Source of the DNA: Rhizobiaceae bacterium
GTDB taxonomy: Bacteria > Pseudomonadota > Alphaproteobacteria > Rhizobiales > Rhizobiaceae
DNA length: 64,000 nucleotides
Assembly: GCA_905339215.1 (NCBI GenBank)
Contig: CAJPFN010000047.1
Location: 1-64,000 of the forward strand
Direction of reading: 5' to 3'
Under the pieces are notes generated by a model. The model did not search any database and was not told the origin of the DNA. It worked only from the letters and a program-made list of their open reading frames with translations. Every line of letters starts with the position of its first letter. The stretch's first letter is position 1. Positions 60,723 through 64,000 of this stretch are shown in pieces. A program made the position numbers and the translations under genes.

Positions 60723-61205
60723 TCAGACGCGGTGATAGGGATGGCCGCCGAGGATGGTGGCCACGCGATAGAGCTGCTCGGCGAGCATGATGCGCACCAT
60801 CTGGTGCGGCCAGGTCGCCGCGCCGAAGGAGAGGCTGAGCCCGGCGATCTCGTGGAGAGCCGCGTCGTGGCCGTCGGCGCCGCCGATGGCGATGACCAGC
60901 GAGCGTCTGCCGCCGTCGCGGAGTGCGCCAATCCTGTCGGCGAGAGCCTGCGAGGATAGGTTCTTGCCGCGCTCGTCGAGGAGGATGATCTCGGCGCCCT
61001 CCGCGGCAAGGGCGCGAAGCCGCTGGCCCTCCTCGCGCTTGCGCGCCTCCGCGTCGCGGGCGCGGCTTTCCGGGGTCTCGATGACGCCGCCGAATTCGAG
61101 GCCGAGCGCCGGGCCGCTGCGGGCGAACCGCTCCAGATAACGGTCCGCCAGTTCCTTCTCGGGGCCGGCCTTCATCCGGCCCACGGCATGTACCGCTATT
61201 CGCAT
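60723..61205 (-). CDS. rlmH: 23S rRNA m3Psi1915 methyltransferase
   Basis: A 160-residue SPOUT methyltransferase. MRIAVHAVGRMKAGPEKELADRY starts it; the SAM knot is VIAIGGADGHDAAL and the ending LAEQLYRVATILGGHPYHR is the family mark. It acts on 70S ribosomes. Length is normal. It follows rsfS by 36 bases. Confidence 0.97.
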   Translation of the reverse strand: MRIAVHAVGRMKAGPEKELADRYLERFARSGPALGLEFGGVIETPESRARDAEARKREEGQRLRALAAEGAEIILLDERGKNLSSQALADRIGALRDGGRRSLVIAIGGADGHDAALHEIAGLSLSFGAATWPHQMVRIMLAEQLYRVATILGGHPYHRV

Positions 61206-61241
61206 GTCCTTCCCTCGGGCGTCGTGCGCCCGGTCCGGAAA

Positions 61242-61595
61242 CTAGTGCAGCGTCTCTTCCTCGAGATCGGGCGCCTGCCACATCTTCTCGAGATTGTAGA
61301 ATTCACGGACTTCCGGCCGGAAGATGTGGACGATCACGTCGCCCGTGTCGATCAGGACCCAGTCGGCGCCCGACAGGCCTTCGACCCGCGCATTGCCCAG
61401 ACCGGCGTCCTTGAGCGCCTTCAGGAGGTGCTCGGCGACGGCGGCGACATGGCGGTGCGATCGGCCCGACGCGACGACCATGTAGTCGCCGAGGCTGGAC
61501 TTGCCCTGAATGTCGATGGAGACGATGTTTTCGGCCTTGGAGTCTTCCAGACTGGCAAGGACTGTTCTGATGGCGCGGGACACGATGTCGTTCAT
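61242..61595 (-). CDS. rsfS: ribosome silencing factor RsfS
   Basis: A 117-residue protein binding L14 to block subunit joining in starvation. SLEDSKAENIVSIDIQGKSS, YMVVASGRSHRHVAAVAEHLL and WVLIDTGDVIVHIFRPEVREFY are diagnostic. The start at 61595 is chosen for family length; GTG at 61613 with AAGAAGG upstream and longer forms to 61685 remain possible. It starts the minus-strand run to rppH. Confidence 0.93.
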   Translation of the reverse strand: MNDIVSRAIRTVLASLEDSKAENIVSIDIQGKSSLGDYMVVASGRSHRHVAAVAEHLLKALKDAGLGNARVEGLSGADWVLIDTGDVIVHIFRPEVREFYNLEKMWQAPDLEEETLH

Positions 61596-61752
61596 CCCGG
61601 CCGGCGAAGGCACGATCTCGGCCTTCTTCCGAAGTGCTGTTCTCAGTGTCTTTCCTTTCAAACAAGAACAACGTCGTCGCCGCAACGCAGGCGACAGTCA
61701 TTAGATAGGCAGAGTCGAGTTACAGTTTCAAGACCGCCGGGCGGAACGCGCT

Positions 61753-63036
61753 TCAGCGGTCTTCGGCGCCGTCGGGCGCGAAGGCGAGGTCGGCGGGCAG
61801 CGGCGCCTGCGCCGACATCGGCGCGAAGCTCCCTTCCGCATGGGCGGCGGGCGACCGCGACACGCGCCACAGGACGAACGCGCAGAAGGCCGCGGCGATG
61901 GCGACGGCCACGTACATGAAGGCCTGCGTGCCGAAGACCGCGGTGAGCGCCGTCGCCATGCCGGGAATGAGGAAGCCCGACAGCGACCAGGCGAACAGCA
62001 TCGTGCTGGACAGCGCCACGAGGTCGGCCTTGCCGGCGCGGTCGTTGGCATGCGCGCTGGAGATCGAATAGATCGATTCGGTCGCCCCGCCCCAGACCAT
62101 GAAGATTGCCACCAGGACGGGAAACGGCGCTCCGATCGTCAGGCTGGCGGAGACGCCGCCGGCGATCACCAGCAGCGAGGCGGCAACGAGCACGTAGCGC
62201 CGGTCGGTCCGGTCGGAAATCCAGCCGAAGGGCAGCTGGACGAGGATGGTGCCGAGCTGCATCGACACCATCAGGATCGATACCTGGCTCTGGCTGTAGC
62301 CGCTCGCCGTCGCGTGGATCGGCGCAAAGCCGGCGACCATCATCGAAAGGCCGCCGACCGCGAGCATGCCGGCGAGCCCGACCGGCGATATGCGCCAGGC
62401 GCGGGCAAGTGCGATCGACGCGGATTCGGGCGGCGGCGGTGGCTTCAGGCTGGTCATGCCGACCGGGATGATCGACAGCGCGGCGAAGACGATGGCGATG
62501 ATCGGCGCCGCCGGCGTATCGATGTCGACGAAGCTCATGGTCAGCGAGCCGAGGCCGAGGCCGACGATGTAGCAGATGTAGAAGACCGACATGACGCGGC
62601 CGCGGATGGCGTTGCCCACCGCGTCGTTCAGCCAGCTCTGCGCGACGATGAAGAGTCCGCAGATGGCGAAGCCGTAGAGCGCGCGCGAGGCGATCCACAG
62701 CACCGGGTAGGTGCCGGCCGTGATCGCCGCGTTGGAGAGGATGATCAGCGCCGAAAGCGTCATGTAGACGCGCGCGTGGCCGACGCGGCGGACCATGCCG
62801 CCGGTGAGGAAGCAGCCGAGGATGCCGCCGGCCGAAAGCCCGGTCAGGATCATGCCGGCCCAGGTCGGCGGCAGGCCGGCGGCGCCGAGGCGGAAGGGCA
62901 CGTAGGCGAACAGCAGGCCGTTGCCGATCGCAACCAGCGTCATCGACAGGATGACGCTGGCGATGGCGACGAACCGTGGCGGCGCACCCTCTTCGTGCGC
63001 GGCGAGCATGTGCGGTCTGTCGGTGACTGTCGTCAT
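61753..63036 (-). CDS. MFS transporter
   Basis: A 427-residue protein with twelve predicted helices and motif A-like segments (GGMVRRVGHARVYM and WISDRTDRRYVL). It resembles the YcaD/DHA1-type transporters of wide distribution. The proline-rich loop KPPPPPES lies between the halves. Substrate unknown. It stands alone, divergent from the antiporter. Confidence 0.88.
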   Translation of the reverse strand: MTTVTDRPHMLAAHEEGAPPRFVAIASVILSMTLVAIGNGLLFAYVPFRLGAAGLPPTWAGMILTGLSAGGILGCFLTGGMVRRVGHARVYMTLSALIILSNAAITAGTYPVLWIASRALYGFAICGLFIVAQSWLNDAVGNAIRGRVMSVFYICYIVGLGLGSLTMSFVDIDTPAAPIIAIVFAALSIIPVGMTSLKPPPPPESASIALARAWRISPVGLAGMLAVGGLSMMVAGFAPIHATASGYSQSQVSILMVSMQLGTILVQLPFGWISDRTDRRYVLVAASLLVIAGGVSASLTIGAPFPVLVAIFMVWGGATESIYSISSAHANDRAGKADLVALSSTMLFAWSLSGFLIPGMATALTAVFGTQAFMYVAVAIAAAFCAFVLWRVSRSPAAHAEGSFAPMSAQAPLPADLAFAPDGAEDR

Positions 63037-63251
63037 CGGACACGTCTAGCCTGCTCGCGGCCGCTTTCGCGAGGCCAAAAGCGACATCGTCGAGGGGAAC
63101 CGGGCTGGACCTAACGAATGGGCGGTTTGGCGCAGGGTCGCTGGGCTGAGTCGCTCGCGAAAGCGCCGCAGGAGGGTTGTCGTAGCCCTCGGTTCACCCC
63201 ACTCTAGGACGAACGGAGGAGGACGGCGATCCGGCGGGAAGGCGAGAGCGA

Positions 63252-64000
63252 ATGGACCAGACGATCTACCTGGTGACGCTGATCGGCACCGGCCTGTTCG
63301 TGGCCGCGGCGTTCTCCAGCATGATCGCCTTCCGCTTCGGCGCGCCGCTGCTCCTGCTCTTTCTCGCCATCGGTCTCGCCACCGGCACGGATGGCCTTGG
63401 GATCGATTTCGACAACGCCGGCGTCGCCTATTTCGTCGGCTCGATCGCGCTTGCCGTGATCCTGTTCGATTCGGGTTTCGGTACCCCCCTTTCGGTGCTG
63501 CGCCAGGCGGCCTGGCCGGCCGTGTCGCTGGCGACGTTCGGCGTGGTTCTGACCGCGGCAATCTTCGGAACCGTGACCTACTATCTGACCGAGCTGGATT
63601 GGCTGGAATCCTTCCTCCTCGGCTCCGCCGTTGCCTCCACCGACGCAGCGGCCGTGTTCTTCCTGCTGCGCGCCGGCAACCTGCACCTGCGCGAGCGCGT
63701 CCGCTCGACGCTGGAAATCGAATCGGGAAGCAACGATCCGATCGCCATCTTCCTGACGATTACCCTGGTCGAGGTCATCGCCGCCGGGGCCGACCCGGAG
63801 GCCAACGTGCTCGCGCTCGACGTGCTGCAGGGCTTCGCCATCCAGATGGTCGTCGGCGCCGCGGTCGGTCTCGCCGGCGGCATGACCATCGTCCGGCTGG
63901 TCGAACGGCTGCACATGGACCAGGGCCTGCTGCCGATTTTCGTCCTCACCCTGTCGCTGATGGTGTTCGCTGCGGGCGGTGCCGCGGGCGGCTCGGGTTT
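63252..64000 (+). CDS. K+/H+ antiporter NhaP2-like, N-terminal part
   Basis: The first 249 codons are present and the gene runs off the window. MDQTIYLVTLIGTGLFVAAA starts a CPA1 transporter; helices continue with LLLLFLAIGLATGTDG, the ALAVILFDSGFGTPL stretch and the ion site GSAVASTDAAAVFFLL, then IESGSNDPIAIFL with the ND pair of CPA1 antiporters. It likely trades K+ (or Na+) for H+. The C-terminal TrkA-C domains would lie beyond the edge. No stop codon occurs in frame. Confidence 0.9.
   Translation, partial: MDQTIYLVTLIGTGLFVAAAFSSMIAFRFGAPLLLLFLAIGLATGTDGLGIDFDNAGVAYFVGSIALAVILFDSGFGTPLSVLRQAAWPAVSLATFGVVLTAAIFGTVTYYLTELDWLESFLLGSAVASTDAAAVFFLLRAGNLHLRERVRSTLEIESGSNDPIAIFLTITLVEVIAAGADPEANVLALDVLQGFAIQMVVGAAVGLAGGMTIVRLVERLHMDQGLLPIFVLTLSLMVFAAGGAAGGSG

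Overview
The window is a GC-rich, gene-dense piece of an alphaproteobacterial chromosome. The detached F1 operon (atpHAGDC without F0 genes), the gene neighbourhoods htpX-rsmB-heparinase-purH, fsa/tal with priA, leuS-lptE, rsfS-rlmH-envC-ctpA-polysaccharide deacetylase-rppH, and an NAD-dependent glutamate dehydrogenase of about 1,590 residues point to the Hyphomicrobiales (Rhizobiales), probably a Mesorhizobium/Phyllobacteriaceae-like bacterium. That placement is inferred from gene content and order and was not tested. I see no transposase, integrase, phage module or CRISPR array.

Layout. 1-0.5 kb: a gene-poor edge with a tRNA-Ala(CGC) on the minus strand. 0.6-5.4 kb: yggT, a DUF167 gene, a secreted protein, then a minus-strand run (LemA, two TPM-domain proteins, a GNAT, ppa). 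5.6-13.5 kb: pyridoxal kinase, DUF429, carbonic anhydrase, a MarR/Bcr-type efflux pair with its own operators, an M3 oligopeptidase and an aldo/keto reductase. 13.7-20.1 kb: M50 site-2 protease with CBS domains, typA, a divergent DoxX/MarR pair around a large palindrome, LysE exporter, YciI-like protein, AhpD-like protein. 20.2-34.2 kb: NAD-GDH, UMF1 transporter, the SdhAF4-like DUF1674 protein, htpX, rsmB, heparinase-family protein, purH, transglutaminase-like protein, SNase-like protein. 34.5-38.7 kb: an orphan TadG-like vWA protein, then acs on the minus strand followed by a tiny open frame with a near-perfect ribosome binding site, and usg. 38.7-47.5 kb: yggS, leuS, lptE, an acyltransferase, a FAH-family hydratase, fsa/tal, priA. 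47.5-50.4 kb: a GST-ArsR-SRPBCC operon under twin operators plus two poorly characterised genes, lying between priA and the ATP synthase operon. 50.6-56 kb: atpHAGD, a small secreted protein, atpC and a strong terminator. 56.1-61.6 kb: an envelope and RNA-metabolism cluster on the minus strand. 61.7-64 kb: an MFS transporter and the 5' part of a K+/H+ antiporter.

Most of the window is housekeeping. The unusual signals are small and regulatory: the 22-codon frame downstream of acs with a 14-nt Shine-Dalgarno match; four locally controlled stress/export units each marked by clear dyads (marR-bcr, doxX-marR, yciI, gst-arsR-srpbcc); a secreted protein gene inserted between atpD and atpC; recurring GTTAAC-centred palindromes in promoters; and enzymes with altered signature residues (EnvC LytM domain, transglutaminase, HX5D acyltransferase).

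Start codons were moved from the longest reading frame where Shine-Dalgarno sequence, signal peptide or family length argued for it; these decisions are given in the entries. No database search was possible, so family names rest on recognised motifs.
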